64,000 nt of DNA from the NCBI GenBank assembly GCA_933228895.1, contig OW121857.1, forward strand, positions 79,541,672-79,605,671, written 5' to 3'. The position numbers and the translations under genes were made by a program. The notes under the pieces are model-generated. The model was given only the letters and a program-made list of their open reading frames with translations, was not told the DNA's origin and made no database searches. The stretch comes from Platycnemis pennipes (lineage: Eukaryota; Arthropoda; Insecta; Odonata; Platycnemididae). Shown piece by piece: positions 46,291 to 58,993 of this stretch (positions are counted from its first letter, which is position 1; each line of letters opens with the position of its first letter).

Positions 46291-46784
46291 TGGTGGACTC
46301 TTTCTTTAACCATTATTATTTAACTACTCCATTTTAGAAACCAATGGCACTAAAATTTAACAAGCTTGTGATGGTAAAAAAAGGCCAATATTCAGTTAAT
46401 ATAAAATTCTCAAATTTCCCGTCAGCATTGATCAAATATTTACGAATCAGATAGTTTGACAGTAGCTTTTATCAAATGTGGCAATGCTACTCGTTATTTG
46501 CTATTCCGCGCTTCAATAATTATTTATCACCTTTTGTGAGATTTTCTCTTGATGGAATAATTACCAACTTTATGCAGGAGTTGCGATTTATTCAATAACA
46601 CCTTTTCAAAAGAACCAGACTTAAATGATTATAGTAACCCTTAGTTTTACATACATTGTTCATCACTTTTTCTTTTTTGATAATCTCGCCCAGTGTATTA
46701 GTTGAATCATTCACCGGTCACCCAGAATCAGTCACCCATGAGTCAAACAGCCCTTACTCCAAGGCACTACTTAGCATTATACTA

Positions 46785-47064
46785 TCACTCACTCACTCCG
46801 TGATTCAACCCGAAGGTTGGTTTTGATAGGTGAGAGTAGAGCTCACCCAGTACTAAGCCAATGGCGTGTGAAATTCACACATTCTGGGTAGGGGGGCCAA
46901 TTCCTTTCTCTGGGCCACCTGCGATTTCCTACGAAGTTCTGACCCGCAGAAAATCGAATCGCGAGGACTTTACATGAGAATGTCCAGAAAGGCTCTTTCC
47001 CGGGATTAGAACCCGGGACCCTCCAGTGCTCAGTGCTCTACCCACCAGGCCAACACGACCCCCC
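46785..47064 (-). repeat. SINE-C copy (tRNA-derived), reverse strand
   Basis: Reversed, GTTGGCCTGGTGGGTAGAGC (A-box) and the T-arm CCGGG-TTCTAAT-CCCGG form a clear tRNA-like head at 46998-47064, followed by a body of about 210 bases. The 3' side of an acceptor stem is absent. Possible decayed target duplication: CATTATACTATCAC (left) against CATCATACTGTACAC (right). Confidence 0.72.
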
Positions 47065-48582
47065 ATCATACTGTACACAGATATATATTATTTAAATAAA
47101 TATATCTTCAGAAAATAATTTACGTTTCGTGTTCATTTCGTGTGATCAAAATAAGCAAGAATAGAAGATCAAAGTAAAACTGCGACCATCGGTAGCACTC
47201 CGGACGCTATAAAGTACTGGTGCCAAAACACAATTTGCAACATAAATGATGTCCATAATTCCCATAGTATACCATTGATCAAAGCTCTTTTTAGCTGGTA
47301 TAAAAATTTACGGCATCGCAAATACGAGTTAAGAGCACATAAAAGGTACTGAGGTTGGTGATTTGCGCGAAGATATTTCTCACAGTCAAAGAAAGATTCT
47401 TCGACGTCTAAATTTGTCCCATTTGATCCATATTGGAGTTTAAATGAGCCGAGATTTTGTTTTTTTTATGAAGCCGATCGCGATGATTTTTTTCCTAGTT
47501 CTTTGATCCCGGCATTGCCCGACCACAACTGGAATAACCCGTGAAAAAACAGACCCCAGACAGCTTCCTCCTCTTAATGTTCGGAATATATTGCTTTGAA
47601 CAGGGGCACGCACCACCTCGCCTCATTTGTCCTGCCCCTGGAAACAGTGGAACCTGCCAAAAGTGTTATTCACGGTCTTTTGATCGAGGAAACAGGCGCA
47701 TTATCTTCGGTCATAGGCGTATTAAGGAGGGTCCCAAGATGCGCCCTCCAGAGGACCACATGGGCTTTTGAAAGGCTGTGGTTCCTTCCCTACTCTTACA
47801 TTCCTCCCTGGAGGCGTGTCTTGAGTGAGGGAAGCCAAGGACGAGAGCGGAAAGAAATATTTCGTCAAGCTTCCGGATTATGTCCCTGTGCTTCCATCAA
47901 AACGTTCTGCTACCCGCCCCATCACGACGGCATCTGTGCTTTGTAGATCCCCTTTCCATTTGAACATGGATAATTCGTTTCTCGATATAACGGAAAAACA
48001 GAAATAAAATTGCCGGAATATGGGTAAAATTCCCCTGTTGCCTGTAAACTCAATTCTGTCGAAGTGTCTCCCCACTTTTCTGACCTAGTTCTTCATAGTA
48101 AATATAGAACGCCCTTTCAGAATTAATTTATTCACCCGTCTCAGCCTCTTGTGTTTCTCTCGTCTTAGCCTTCTATGCAATGTTTCAAAAATGGTCCTTA
48201 ACCCATCAAATATGCTGTCTTCGCATGTTGCCCCTTATGCTCCGTTGTGAGTTCTTAATTTTCCATATTCCCCATGCAAAAAAATGCCCTGGTTTGAGGC
48301 ATACTTCAAGCTAATACATTAATGGAAGTTGAGCAGTTTTAAAATAACTCCCCGACTTCCTTCACTATTCTCTAGGCTCTCGTTTACATGGTCTTAATCG
48401 AAATATTACTAATGACCCGTCATATATAGTGCACATTTTCTTCAGTACTGCAAGCAGATGTCCGAGTAACGAGTTCATACGATTAAGTTATCTATAACAT
48501 TAACTGTTGGCTGTTTATTGTGGAACAATACCTCTTTGATATTTTGGCGTGAATAGAGGCATTATATTGTGTTAAGAAATGA
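47065..48582. other. Unassigned
   Basis: Overlapping open frames at 47540-47950 carry no recognisable domain. Confidence 0.45.
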
Positions 48583-48829
48583 TGGTAGCAATGGATAACA
48601 TTGGTAGCTGCATGTTGGTATAAGGACTTATAGCTAACCCAACTAACGGCATGTTTTTTCATGTATGTTTTGCTATTTTTATCTTTTTTAAATAGCGTAG
48701 TTTTGAACAGTACCTATACAAGTACTTATCCTTTTTTTATGCATTATATGTAGTGCATGTTTGGTGAGAGTTTGCCCCCTGCCACACACCTTTATGGTGG
48801 CTTGCATGGTATTATGTAGATGTAGATGT
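48583..48829 (+). mobile_element. LINE-A 3' end, tail subtype 2
   Basis: GGTAGCTGCATGTTGGTATA, AACCCAACTAACGGC, TTGCTATTTTTATC, CCCCTGCCACACACC and a tail of GTAGATGTAGATGTG. The copy is 5'-truncated and non-coding. Confidence 0.85.
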
Positions 48830-48944
48830 GATGGTACTCGCTGGTTCCAAGGGTAAACGTGTGGTCCAAAACAAGGTTATTTTTGATAATTTGTCAAATT
48901 ATATGTTCGTAAAATCTTTACATTACACTAAATTTCTTCTTTAG

Positions 48945-49110
48945 CCTCTGATCATCATCATCAGTCAACAATCCTAAGATTGCTTTTACGCCGCTCTGCA
49001 ATGAATTCTTCTGTTAGCTAATCTCTTAATATTTTCGTATTTCTTCCCTTCCACATCCTTCATCACTTGTTCTATGTTCCATCTCACATGAGGCCTTACT
49101 TCGCCTAGTC
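48945..49110 (-). pseudogene. RTE-like LINE 3' end, reverse strand
   Basis: Reverse translation gives RWNIEQVMKDVEGKKYENIK and RLANRRIHCRAA, then a stop, collinear with the peptide at 33680-33799. The sequence after the stop (CAATCCTAAGATTG and ATCATCATCATCAG on the + strand) matches the same tail with ATG repeats. Confidence 0.68.
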
Positions 49111-49157
49111 TCTGATTTTACGTAATACTGTTCACAAAAGAGGAGTGAAAATTTTCC

Positions 49158-49273
49158 ATCTACTTTTTCATAATATCCTGCAAGCCACCATAAAGGTGTT
49201 TGGCAGGGGGTAGATTCACACCAAACATGCAATCATTTAAAAAGGATTAGGTACTAAATTCTAGTCCGAACTT
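49158..49273 (-). mobile_element. LINE-A tail fragment, subtype 2, reverse strand
   Basis: CATAATATCCTGCAAGCCAC, AAAGGTGTTTGGCAGGGGG and ACCAAACATGCA form the reverse complement of a subtype-2 tail. Confidence 0.8.
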
Positions 49274-51889
49274 GACAATTATAAAAAAAAATTTCGAGGC
49301 AATAATGCACAAATTTTTCACATTTTAGGGAATTGAACAAATACAAAGTTGATGTATTTGTTTCTGAGAATAAATTTCGATCCCGCATAATAATGTTTGC
49401 ATAGTAAATAGGATATTTATTTCATTTCCCATATTTTTCGCCCATTTCGTAAACGCCTAATTTTCTGTTATTACCATTCAGGTCTCCGTTTTCCACGGTA
49501 TATAATAATATCAATATATTTTATTCCATTTGTACAAAATTTCCAATATTAGCCTGGACAATTTATGAATTTGATAGAATACAGGTACTCCAGAGGACGG
49601 AAACCTGAGGTTACCATTATAAATAAATTTGGAACGGCAAGAGAAAGTGCTAATTCTGCTTATCAGTTACAATAATATGTAAGTGATACAGTGATTGAAT
49701 TTTTTGATAATTTTGTGCGTTCATATTCCATAGCTTCCCACATGCAGAGAAATTAATCTGACATAACGTATTCAAAAGTAACATAGATATATGCACACAA
49801 ATTGAAATGTAAATAGACGCACATGTATTCACGTACACAAACAATATTATGTACAACTCATGAGATCATAATCATACAACATAATATACGGATGCTATAT
49901 AGCTGATAGATTTTGAGGGAAATGAAGGTATAGCTGGGCTGGGTATTTTATGTGATGTAAAATATGGCACGAAACAAACAGAATTCTGGACTTATTCCTC
50001 GTCGACAGCCAATCTATTAATATTGACCGAAGTGGATGGGTATCAGATAAAAACTCGTTCGGCCGCGCAAAGGAGGTCTCCGAAAAGAGATGGTCTATTT
50101 GATTTCAGTTAGATGCGATCCATGTCCCAGACGTCATCGTTCAGATAAATTAAGTCTTCGCGGGCCGTGGCACCGAACCAATGGCGCTGGGACTTCAGCT
50201 GCCAAGCCTCCAGCTGTCACTCAATTTGGTTTTGCGGCATCATATCCTTTAAATTCGGGTCCACCAACCCGAACCTTAGCATAAAATCTGACTATCCTGC
50301 ATGTGACCGTTTCTGCCTTTCCTGTCAACTCGCCTGCTGAACATTTGGGATCCCGCGGCCGAAACAAAAGACATTGTTTGACGTTCCCCCAAAGTCAACG
50401 CCGTGAACGATAACGCGTATGATTCTTGGCATCGGTTCCAAACGGATGCAGGTGACCGTTAATTCCCATTTAATTATCCTTTAGTTTTATTTATTTTCAA
50501 ACTTAATTACGAATATTCGTGTTCTCTCGTCTGTTTGAAAATATTTTCTATTATCAAGAGATGTTATCTCTTATGAGAGATCTTTTTCTCGTTTTATGTC
50601 ACGTAATCGTAATACCTTTGCTTTTTTATGTGAAGAATTGTTTTAGAGGATTTTATATTTTAGTAATTGTTTGATAAATCTCTGTACTGCCTTTTTGGCG
50701 GTGGGTAAAGTAATATGTTTTGAAGTTGGTATCGCTTGGGTCGGGATTCACTCAATTTCCATCATTAATTAAGAATTTACTTATAGTTCTTAGTTCCACA
50801 TTCCCCTCTTTTTATCGTTTTTAAATAATAATTATTTATGAAATATGTAGTTTTTAAGGTCTGCTTTGGTAGGTACTGAAAGGAAAAATGTGAATGAAAT
50901 ATATTTGCTAAATGGAAGCCAACTGAGCAATGTTTAATGCCTGGTTTTTAAATTGTGAACTACAAGGAATCATAAAAATACGTGTGGATTGGAAGAGTCA
51001 ATATTATTTTAGCGTACGTGATTGGTGATCAGACTCTAATACTGAGGTACGCACCTGGTTGTTTGGCCGAATCTTATTAGTAACGTGTATGAGTTACCTT
51101 AACGAAGAAAAAGTATTATAGACCGGAACACATGAAATAAAATGCGTGGAAATAAAAATATGGTACATGAGACGAAGGCACCCTAACTGGAAATAATGTA
51201 TTTGGCTGAAAACACTTCTTTGCCCGTTTGTCTTGTTTCGTGACGATTATTGCAGTGGAAAAAATGTTGTTGCCTGGTATACCCACGCTTTCTACATACT
51301 ACATATTATAGACTATTTTGGGTACATATTTATTGATGATATTACTATATTTTTCCATTATTCTCATGTGACAGCATAGACGTATCTCATAGATTTTTCA
51401 TGAGTTAAAGAATCTCCAATCCACGTACTAATTGTGGAATAATTACTCATCTGCAGGCTAAGTTGATAATACTTGTTACAAAATTCGAGTTTCCGCTTGA
51501 ACAGGCTCATAGTTGTCTACCCGGTTGCAGCAGGTGACGCTAAAATCCTTGTTAGAGCCTATTTCTCTTTCTCCGAAGTGACGAGTGTCACAGCGTTACG
51601 CTTAGCGCCCGTAATACCGTCATGTAATACATGCACAACACCAGCTGTCGGGAACAGGAGGGAAGCTGCTGACCCATATTTCTTCTTTCCAACTCAGCTG
51701 ATAGGACACCAGTGTTCCAATATCCGAAGTGAACTGCCACATGCCACAAGATTTTACAAAGCCGTGGAGTACCTTAAGCTCAATTAATATCGGTCGCTGA
51801 CCAGGCTTAAAAAAACGAAAAATAAGTTAAAACACATTTTCATTCACATTTCTTTACTTTCGTGATTTCTTCTCCTCTTCCTTGTACAT
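49274..51889. other. Unassigned
   Basis: Mostly AT-rich. The frame at 51473-51787 (104 codons) has ordinary composition but no known motif. GAGGACGGAAACCTGAGG near 49585 weakly resembles a Penelope terminal repeat. Confidence 0.4.
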
Positions 51890-52057
51890 AATTGGGGTAT
51901 TTACCCGGAACCGAAATCGCTATTTTGTACACGAAATTGTTAGATGGAAACGAAAAGTGAATTTTAGCGAAAGAATTAATGTTGTAACCAGAGCCATTAA
52001 CTCATAATACAAAAATTAAAATAAGCAAAAGGTGACACCCACCAAACTAGCTGCGTT
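51890..52057 (+). mobile_element. MITE, AATGGGG family, 3'-truncated
   Basis: AATTGGGGTATTTACCCGGA, AACCGAAATCGCTATTTTGT and AAGGTGACACCCACCAAAC match the first 170 bases of the family. After about 52057 the sequence becomes an unrelated stretch of ACTGCGAC/TACGAC-like near-repeats (52065-52125). Confidence 0.8.
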
Positions 52058-52812
52058 AAGGATTACTGCGACAATCTGCTACGACATTACTGCGACATTA
52101 TTACGACGATTACTACGGCATCTCCCGTCCTCTGTTGTATTTGATCTTCCACAGAAAGGTCTCCAAACTAAAAAAACTGATAGTATTCTAGCAATTTTAC
52201 TGTGTAAAACTGCGTCAGTTTTCTATTGCATTGATGGTCGGTTTTTATAGTGTCAGTGCAAGACCCTTAACAATTCCAAAGGGATGATTTTTAGAAATGG
52301 CCGTGAATCAAAGTTAAATACTAGTCAGTGACCATCGTAGGACAGTCCACCAAGTATCAAGCTAAACGTTTTAGGTGCTAAATTTGCTCGTGATTGAATT
52401 TTAACGGTTCATTTATCTATTTGAAAGTAATCATTTCGATACAGCTCCTGAGGTTACCTTGGATTTCGTGACTGAATTCTGTTCCATTGTGAATCGCTTG
52501 AATTGGATAAGATGCTCTGGTTGCTCTACAGTAGCCGTCGATTGTTGTTTTGGAGCTAAGTGAAGATGTGGAGTAGATGAGAGGGCTGCGGAAAATATTG
52601 CAGGAAACTGAGGGAATGGGGTAGCGTGGTGAATTCTGCCTCCCTGCAAGGATCTTACGGGTTTCTGAGGAATGTGACCATTTGTGATAAATGGGTTCCA
52701 TGCTAGTAGCAAGACGTGGGACGGATTTGTTGGACTCTTTGTCGAGGAGCACGTAGCCACCGCTCGTCATTCCACGTCTGGAAGCATTCCACCACGACTC
52801 GATGCAGTGTAG
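52058..52812. other. Unassigned; 134-codon reverse frame at 52417-52821
   Basis: The frame starts within the LINE-A (TAGATG)n tail and is overlapped by another open frame, so I do not call it a gene. Confidence 0.4.
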
Positions 52813-53486
52813 CATCTGCATCTATCTACATCTACATAAAACCCTGCAAGCCACCTCAAATGTGTCTGGCAGGAGGTGAAGTCTCACCAAACATGCACTG
52901 CATATCATGTATTTAAAAGGATTAGTATTAATATATTAGTCTAAACTACAATATTTAAAAAGATAAAAATAGCAAACTACGCATACAAAAACGTGCTGTT
53001 ATTTGGTTTACCTTCAAGTCCTTACACCAGCATGCAACTACCTATGCTATGGATTCAATCACTCGTATTGGATATATTTACCGCTATTCATATCCCTAAT
53101 TGTACGAGGGAAAAAGGACATTTTGAATGTCAGTTCGGTAATTAATTTCTCTAATTTTGTAATTATGGTCCAGTCTACCATAGTAAGTTGAGGTTCGCAA
53201 AATATTTTTAACGCCATCACTGAAAATATTATCTTGGAATTTATTTAGGAGATTAAGTCTAAATTTCAATCTGCGATCTGACAATGATTCCCATTTAATT
53301 CATTTAATAGACTGATTACGCTAATAAGGTTATCGTACCGTCCCTTTAAAAATCTTGCCGATCTTTGCTGCTCACGTTCAAGTTCGTTATTTAGACCGAT
53401 TTCATAGGGATCCCATACACTGGCAGAATATTCCAAATGAGGTCTGACAAGGGAAAAGTAGCTGATTTCTCGTGTAACTGGCAAAC
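52813..53486 (-). pseudogene. LINE-A reverse-transcriptase C-terminus plus 3' UTR, reverse strand
   Basis: Reading from 53484 downward gives YFSLVRPHLEYSASVW and QQRSARFLKGRYDNL. After a frameshift come LSDRRLKFRLNLLNKFQ and GVKNILRTSTYYGRLDHN, then the subtype-2 3' UTR and the (TAGATG)n tail at 52813-52840. At least one frameshift separates the two peptide blocks, so the copy is dead and 5'-truncated at about 53486. Confidence 0.85.
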
Positions 53487-56400
53487 AGCTGCATCACACG
53501 AGGCGTATCGCTCATATTGTTTTAAGAAAAAATGAGAACTTAAAACTCCCTTCCCTCACAATGATCACCGGATTAAATGGACGGAAACAGGTCTTCAACT
53601 TCAGCAAAACGCGAAGCGTATCGCTCGTTTTGTTTTAAGGAGAGAGACATAAACGATTTGACTTTTGTACACAATTACCGTAAAAAGATGCAAGGCGGAG
53701 AAACATACCATTCTTCTAAGATTACAGCATGCATGAGAATCTTATAATTTCTGACATATTACAGATTCCTATCTAAAAACAAATAGGGCAAATATTGATA
53801 TATGTTAAATAATTCAACATAAGCTACTACTATTTTATCGTTAAATATCGTAATGTATAAGATGGTTTGTTTGTTGGTGGATCAGTCATTAAAGTTGTGC
53901 GTAATATTTTTTCGGTCATATTATGGTTGTTTTATGCCATTTACATATTCTCCGTTGATGAAAGAATTGATTTCACGATGAAAAAAATTTCTCCCCATAT
54001 TACATCTAAAGCGCTTACTCAAGCTTCGTTTATTGCCATTGTAGTCACCAAATAATGAGTACCTAAGAGAAGAGTTTTCATTGATAACATACTGGTTAAT
54101 CCAGTTTATGTTTAACTTTATATCAGTTAATTAGGAGATTACAAAATGTGTGCTATTTCTTGAAAGAAAGGAGCGTTATAACTCTCTAGCCCTCATCCTG
54201 ACAAAATCATAGGCTTCGCTTCATCAGCACACCCAAACCTCTGGAGTCATAGAGCTATGCACATGAAATAAAGAAGTATGGTAATTATTATAAGTGTTCT
54301 AGCAAAAAAATTAAGTCACTACCATTACATCGTCGTGAAGCATTAACAATTGTTACGCCAAATACAGCCATATCGATAAGCCAGAGTTACCCCCCGCAAC
54401 GAGCTGTAGAAGGTAATGAATACTCTAATGTCTTACGGTTGCTGAAGCTGTAATGTATGCATCGATTTATCGTTATTTTACGTCGTACTATTCAGTCATC
54501 TTTGCTTAAAAGAGAGGAAGATTTGGACACACACACGTTAACCTGGTTCATCTCATTTAGAGCAAAAGACAGAGCGCGGATCGCCTTTCCATGCCGTACC
54601 CTTGAAATGTCCTGAGGATGTAACGCTTTAAAGAGGAAGAGAGTGGGGGAGGGGCAACCAAGGGTTCTGGGGGCGCGAGGGGGCGGCCCTTCCTCTCTGA
54701 GCATGTGCGGCAATATGCTTAGCGTTCCCACCCAGCAGAGAGACCGCGGTGGACTCGACCACCGACGCCTCCCACCAGCCCATTCAGCTTTTCGCGTCCT
54801 TTGATAATCCCCCTCCCGCCAAACCCACCCTCCCCACTTCCTCCCCAAATCCACCCACTCCTCCTCAAAACCCTTATTTATTTTTAGCTCCCCCTGCCGA
54901 CTTCGACCAGCGCTAAAGGATAAAAGATACGGAAGGGCCCTCACTTCCGGATATGCCCTTCTCACAACTCATGCTCCTCTTCCTCCTTCCCCTACAGCCC
55001 TCTCTCCTCTACAACTCCTCATAACCCCAGCTCTCTCTCTCTATCTCCCTCACAGTCTTCTGCTTGAAGATAACTCCAGACGACAGGGCAGAAACCATAA
55101 GGGGCATCCCGAAGTTTGGCTCACCCCATCCTCAAGTCAACCGAAATAGCCCCATCCTTTTTTTTTCCTCCCCAAACGGAAAAAACCAGTCGATTTCCCT
55201 CCCATGGATAATACATCAAGATGCTTCAGGGGGAGGAGGTTGTGACGCTTCGCGGGGTATGGAGGAGAGGGTGGTGGGGAAAGGAAATTAAGCGGGAAAG
55301 TGAGCTTATTTTGCGTCAGGGTGCTCTTCAAATTTTTTTTTGCTTCTCCTTACTTTGTTTTCCTTTCTCGAACCCGCCACCTGTTCCTCTATGCGGATGG
55401 CACACCCGGAGTAACGATTAGGACGCCTGGGCGGTCGGAACACGTAAAAAAAATATGGGACGCGTCCAATTTAGAAAATTGGTGTTTTGAAAATATGCCT
55501 ATGCGCCCCAGACGAGAAAATTGAATCGATCTCTTAAGCATGACGGAAACCATCAATTTCAATGCTGTGGAAATGTATTGCACTTTTATAATTGCTTTTT
55601 CTGTCCAGCGACAGTTGATGTGGCTGCACTTCTACTCTTACCATATGTATTTGTTACAATTCTTAAGCGATAAGCCTTAAAATTAGCATGACCTGTGAAG
55701 CGTCCTACTGTAAGGATTTAGGGGATGACTTCAACTGCTTTGTGCCGTAGTTGAATTGTAAAATGGTGCTCTTGAATATGAACAGAAGAGATTTTTCCAA
55801 CACCAGTCAAGTTGTAACTATTCCCTGCGAATGGAAAGCATTCTACCTTCAACCTACCACAATAATGGCAGAGAAACAAATGGGGATAAAAGAAGGAAGA
55901 AAAGCGGAGAATATATTATTTCTTCACAAATCGGTGGTTATAGGATGAAAAAGGTATATGCAAAGACACTTATAGTGTTGAACCTGTCCCCTATTAAACT
56001 AAAATTATTTGAAGCCTTACACCCTAATTGCTTGACTTTTATTTGATGCTGCTTCAGCGGTATTAGTTTTCTAGCACAAAATTTATAAGACTGTTGGAAA
56101 AGATCAAATGTATTTGTATTAACGTTAGAATTAATATTGTAAATTAGATCTCTAGATTTTTCTGAACTAATCATCTCATTCAAAATTATCTACGCAAAAA
56201 ATCGATAAACTTGATAGGAAGATCCCGTTAATTGCATGCTTGATAATTGTAGCCGTTTCTATAACACTTTTGCTGACGGATTTGTACCGTACCATTCCGA
56301 GATAAATCTGAAACTCCGTTAGTCGGATAATGTATTGCGCCAATTTTTTATCAAAATACCGAATCATTTGCAGCACAATAATTTTCAGTAATTAGTCATT

Positions 56401-56900
56401 CACAATATAGGGTAAACTGGAGAAAATGTGATCCAATTTCATACTGTCTTGACTCCATAAGTAGATGTCCCTAAATGGCCATGTATGCGTATGGAAGATA
56501 AAATATATTTATGAGTTTAGTCTCTTACTAAATCGCTAAATCATGTTAGATCGGCGGGAAAGTGGCAGTGTTGGAGGGTGCAACATACGTATTCTTTACG
56601 AAGAAAAACTCAAGATTTGGGAAAAAAACTTGTATTCCGCAATTCTTTTCTTTTTAGTTTTTCATTTAAGAAAACATATCAAGGTTTTATTTTTGAGCAA
56701 ATAGGTAAGGGAAACTAACCCGCTGCCCCCTTACAGGGTACGCCCATACTCTGAAGCAATATGCTCAGGGATATGCTGTTAAATCGTGAATTTTATTTAC
56801 CATCGGTGAAAGTGTATCAGTTTTCAAATTACTCTAAATCTTTCCGATGGGTCATAACACCGTTACATGCTGCTGACCTCTTTAAAAGGTTTGAACTGAT
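53487..56900. other. Mostly unassigned, with one small RT relic
   Basis: Bases 53505-53530 and 53613-53640 share the diverged direct repeat GCGTATCGCTC...TTGTTTTAAG. A (CT)n run lies at 55029-55041. Bases 54500-54900 are GC-richer with proline-rich accidental frames. Confidence 0.45.
55381..55524 (+). pseudogene. Possible reverse-transcriptase fragment with a YADG box
   Basis: The frame reads LFLYADGTPGVTIRT, then SEHVKKIWDASNLENWCFEN, resembling the YADD catalytic strand and following helix (ALDASNLESWC) of CR1/L2-group enzymes. Only about 45 residues are recognisable and the second aspartate has become glycine. Short, so tentative. Confidence 0.4.
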
Positions 56901-57075
56901 GAGCGGCCGCGGTAACAAGGTCGGTAACGCACCGGCCTGGCAACCCTATGGTCATAGGTTCGAATCCTATGCAGGACATGGATATCGTGCATGTTGTTAT
57001 GGCTTAGTTGAAAGTTAGTGTTAGATAAAACTCAAGGAGTTAGAGCATCTAAAAACCGAGATCTAAACCTGCCAG
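56901..57075 (+). repeat. SINE-B copy (tRNA-derived), just upstream of the Tret1-like exon
   Basis: GGTCGGTAACGCACCGGCC, then a perfect T-arm, ATAGG-TTCGAAT-CCTAT, then GGACATGGATATCGTGCATG and AAACTCAAGGAGTTAGAGC. The T-arm is intact but the bases beyond it do not pair with the 5' end, so this is a SINE head and not a tRNA gene. Confidence 0.65.
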
Positions 57076-57189
57076 AACTAATTCTGCATGTGCAGTTTAC
57101 TTGCTGGTTTTGCTACTGTGATGATGTTCACCTTGCTTCCTGCCTGATTCTCGTGCGATTAATTCCCTAATTTTTCATTTATTTTTCAG

Positions 57190-57354
57190 AGAGATGGGAC
57201 CGCCGTCATCACTTCGCCAGACCCGAGGAAGGAGTCCGTGGTGATTCACCCCAGCGCATGCGATCTGGTACCGGGCACCATTATCATCGTGAACCCGACG
57301 GCACCCGTGAGCAGAGGGAAGTTCAGTAGGGTGTCCTCATGGCATTTGTCACAG
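57190..57354 (+). CDS. Tret1-like: Tret1-like sugar transporter, exon for the cytoplasmic N-terminal segment
   Basis: This 165-base exon (55 codons, phase 0 at both ends) is bounded by a T-rich tract ending in TTTTTCAG and by the donor CAG|GTCAGC. Its frame is open throughout and has a protein-like composition (it includes TAVITSPDPRKES and IIIVNPTAP), whereas the surrounding DNA is full of stops. The reason to pair it with 61463-61646 is the join: this exon ends in a complete codon (...SSWHLSQ) and the next begins VLAALAVSLG, which matches how the N-terminal tail of insect facilitated trehalose transporters runs into helix 1. No in-frame ATG is present, so the start lies in an upstream exon I could not find. 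The open frame runs on past the donor to 57603, which I treat as intronic read-through. I see the exon and its signals directly; the identity rests on the neighbouring exon. Confidence 0.72.
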
Positions 57355-58676
57355 GTCAGCAGTCACGACTTTCACAGCTGCTTGTCAAAGCACAATCTCT
57401 CCTCGCTAACTTTTCTCCTCACTAACCCCGCCAGGAAGAGTAATTCTTGTCGTCTTGCCATTATCGTATTACGCTTGTCTGCGTGTGGACGACGCGTATT
57501 ACGTCTATGTATGTACGTGCATGAGAAAAATCCCGTATCACACGATGCTCCATTCTGTAAGACCAAGAATGCGGGTGAGCTCGTGAAATCAAAAGGCAAA
57601 TAATGTCTAAGGAGTCACACGATCTTTAAAGATGTATGAGTTTGTAGTAGTCTTTTTAATTGGGAGAGGACAGCTGAAGATCACTCTCCGTGAGCGAAAT
57701 TTCGTGATTGACGGCTACTAGTTAGTGTAAGGAATAAGTAGGAAAATAGAGCAAGTGAGAAGAAAAAATCTAAATTGGGCATTATAGTAGGTAATCAATA
57801 AACCTTGAAATTTATCCTTTCTCAGAAATCTTTGGGTGTTCACATATTATATCTAAATTAAACTTAAGCCTATAGAATTCATCAAAAACAAAGAGGAGAG
57901 CAACTACACACAGAATGTTATGTCCAAGAGAATATCCGGTGTTAATCATTGAGTACACAGGAAATCATTGCTATACAGTACTTTCCTTAGACCGTCTATT
58001 ACACTCGGGTAACATCACCACGATTAGGAGATAAGTGTAAACGAAAAGGGAAAAAATACATAAAAAGGTATTTTTAATATCATGGAGTATAAATAAATCG
58101 TGAAAAGCTAGGAAAGTTATAGCAAGAGAGAGTCTGCGGATAAGTAGTAAAATAATGAATTAAGGTATATAATAGTTTTCAGAAACTAAATTAAAAGATT
58201 CTAAAATGCCCGTGATGAAGTTCCGATGGTAATCTTTAAGACATAAAGGTCAGCAAAGGAATTGTGTTGGATCTTACGGTGATATAAATTATGATAAAAT
58301 TTTATTAATCACGTTGATCAAATTTAATGAGTTTACGGCACAGTAAAAATGTTTACAGCATTGATTAAACCCATTCCTTAAGTCGAGGAGGCTTTCTGAG
58401 GAGTAGGACGTGCAGATTAGGTATTGATCAATCATATTCCGGTGAGCTTGGAGATTTTAGACGCCATAATCGGTAGAAGAGAATGAGATAGCGTGGCAGG
58501 TTCAAGAAGTATGGGAGAACAAAGTTTAGCGTTGCTATACGCGGATGAATTGCGTTTTTAGAGACAGTCCTTAGCCTCCCCCTTCTCTGTGAAAAAGCCA
58601 TTTCAAATAGCAATCAGTATTAAAAAGCGATTTGACCAAGTTCCTTGCGTATTATTTCTGTATTTATGCAACGGAT

Positions 58677-58707
58677 GTGAAGAAGCCCGCTGGAATGCTG
58701 GCGAAAC
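58677..58707 (+). other. Hammerhead-like relic in the Tret1-like intron
   Basis: GTGAAGA is followed by GCCCGC and GCTGGC with a GAAAC end, a degenerate form of the core-stem-GAAAC arrangement of Penelope terminal repeats. No flanking TSD was found. Confidence 0.35.
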
Positions 58708-58966
58708 AGTCGTCGATGGAAACTAGCCAACGCGAGAGGAAACTCGAAAATCCAACAATGAAATGTTTCCGCTGAAGCCTTCACTCTAACCTTCTTACAT
58801 ATTAATCAACATTATTAACAGCACACCCATGAAGGATTCATTTTTCCCTCGTTATTTTCCGTTGCTCAAAGCACGGTCGCTGAAGTTGAAATATTTCTTT
58901 CTGGGATATTTTTTCGACGGAGAAGTCGTCCGCCTCCGGAGTTTAAACTCGTCCCAGGCGGAAGGC

Positions 58967-58993
58967 AAGGTCTGTATATACTCTACAGACCTT
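58967..58993. repeat. 10-bp inverted repeat in the Tret1-like intron
   Basis: AAGGTCTGTA (58967-58976) and TACAGACCTT (58984-58993) are perfect complements with a 7-base loop. GGCGGAAGG occurs on one side and GGGCGGAAGG on the other. Confidence 0.65.

Noticed and set aside
46998..47064. Functional tRNA gene on the reverse strand
   Set aside because: A- and B-boxes and T-stem are good, but the 5' G-run has no partner after the T-arm and a SINE body follows.
49570..49640. A further Penelope-like terminal repeat (GAGGACGGAAACC...AATAAATTTGGAAC)
   Set aside because: Only a loose match to the core-GAAAC-AATAAA-TGGAA order; no stem, arms or TSD found.
52417..52821. 134-codon reverse frame as a gene
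   Set aside because: Its start codon lies in the LINE-A (TAGATG)n tail and a second open frame overlaps most of it; no motif recognised.
56901..56975. Functional tRNA gene with T-arm ATAGG-TTCGAAT-CCTAT
   Set aside because: The T-arm is perfect but the acceptor stem cannot pair, and the same CATGGATAT sequence follows the B-box in two other dispersed copies, so it is a SINE head.
57355..57603. Extension of the Tret1-like exon to the stop at 57601
   Set aside because: A good donor (CAG|GTCAGC) precedes it, the composition changes afterwards, and the join to helix 1 at 61463 requires splicing there.
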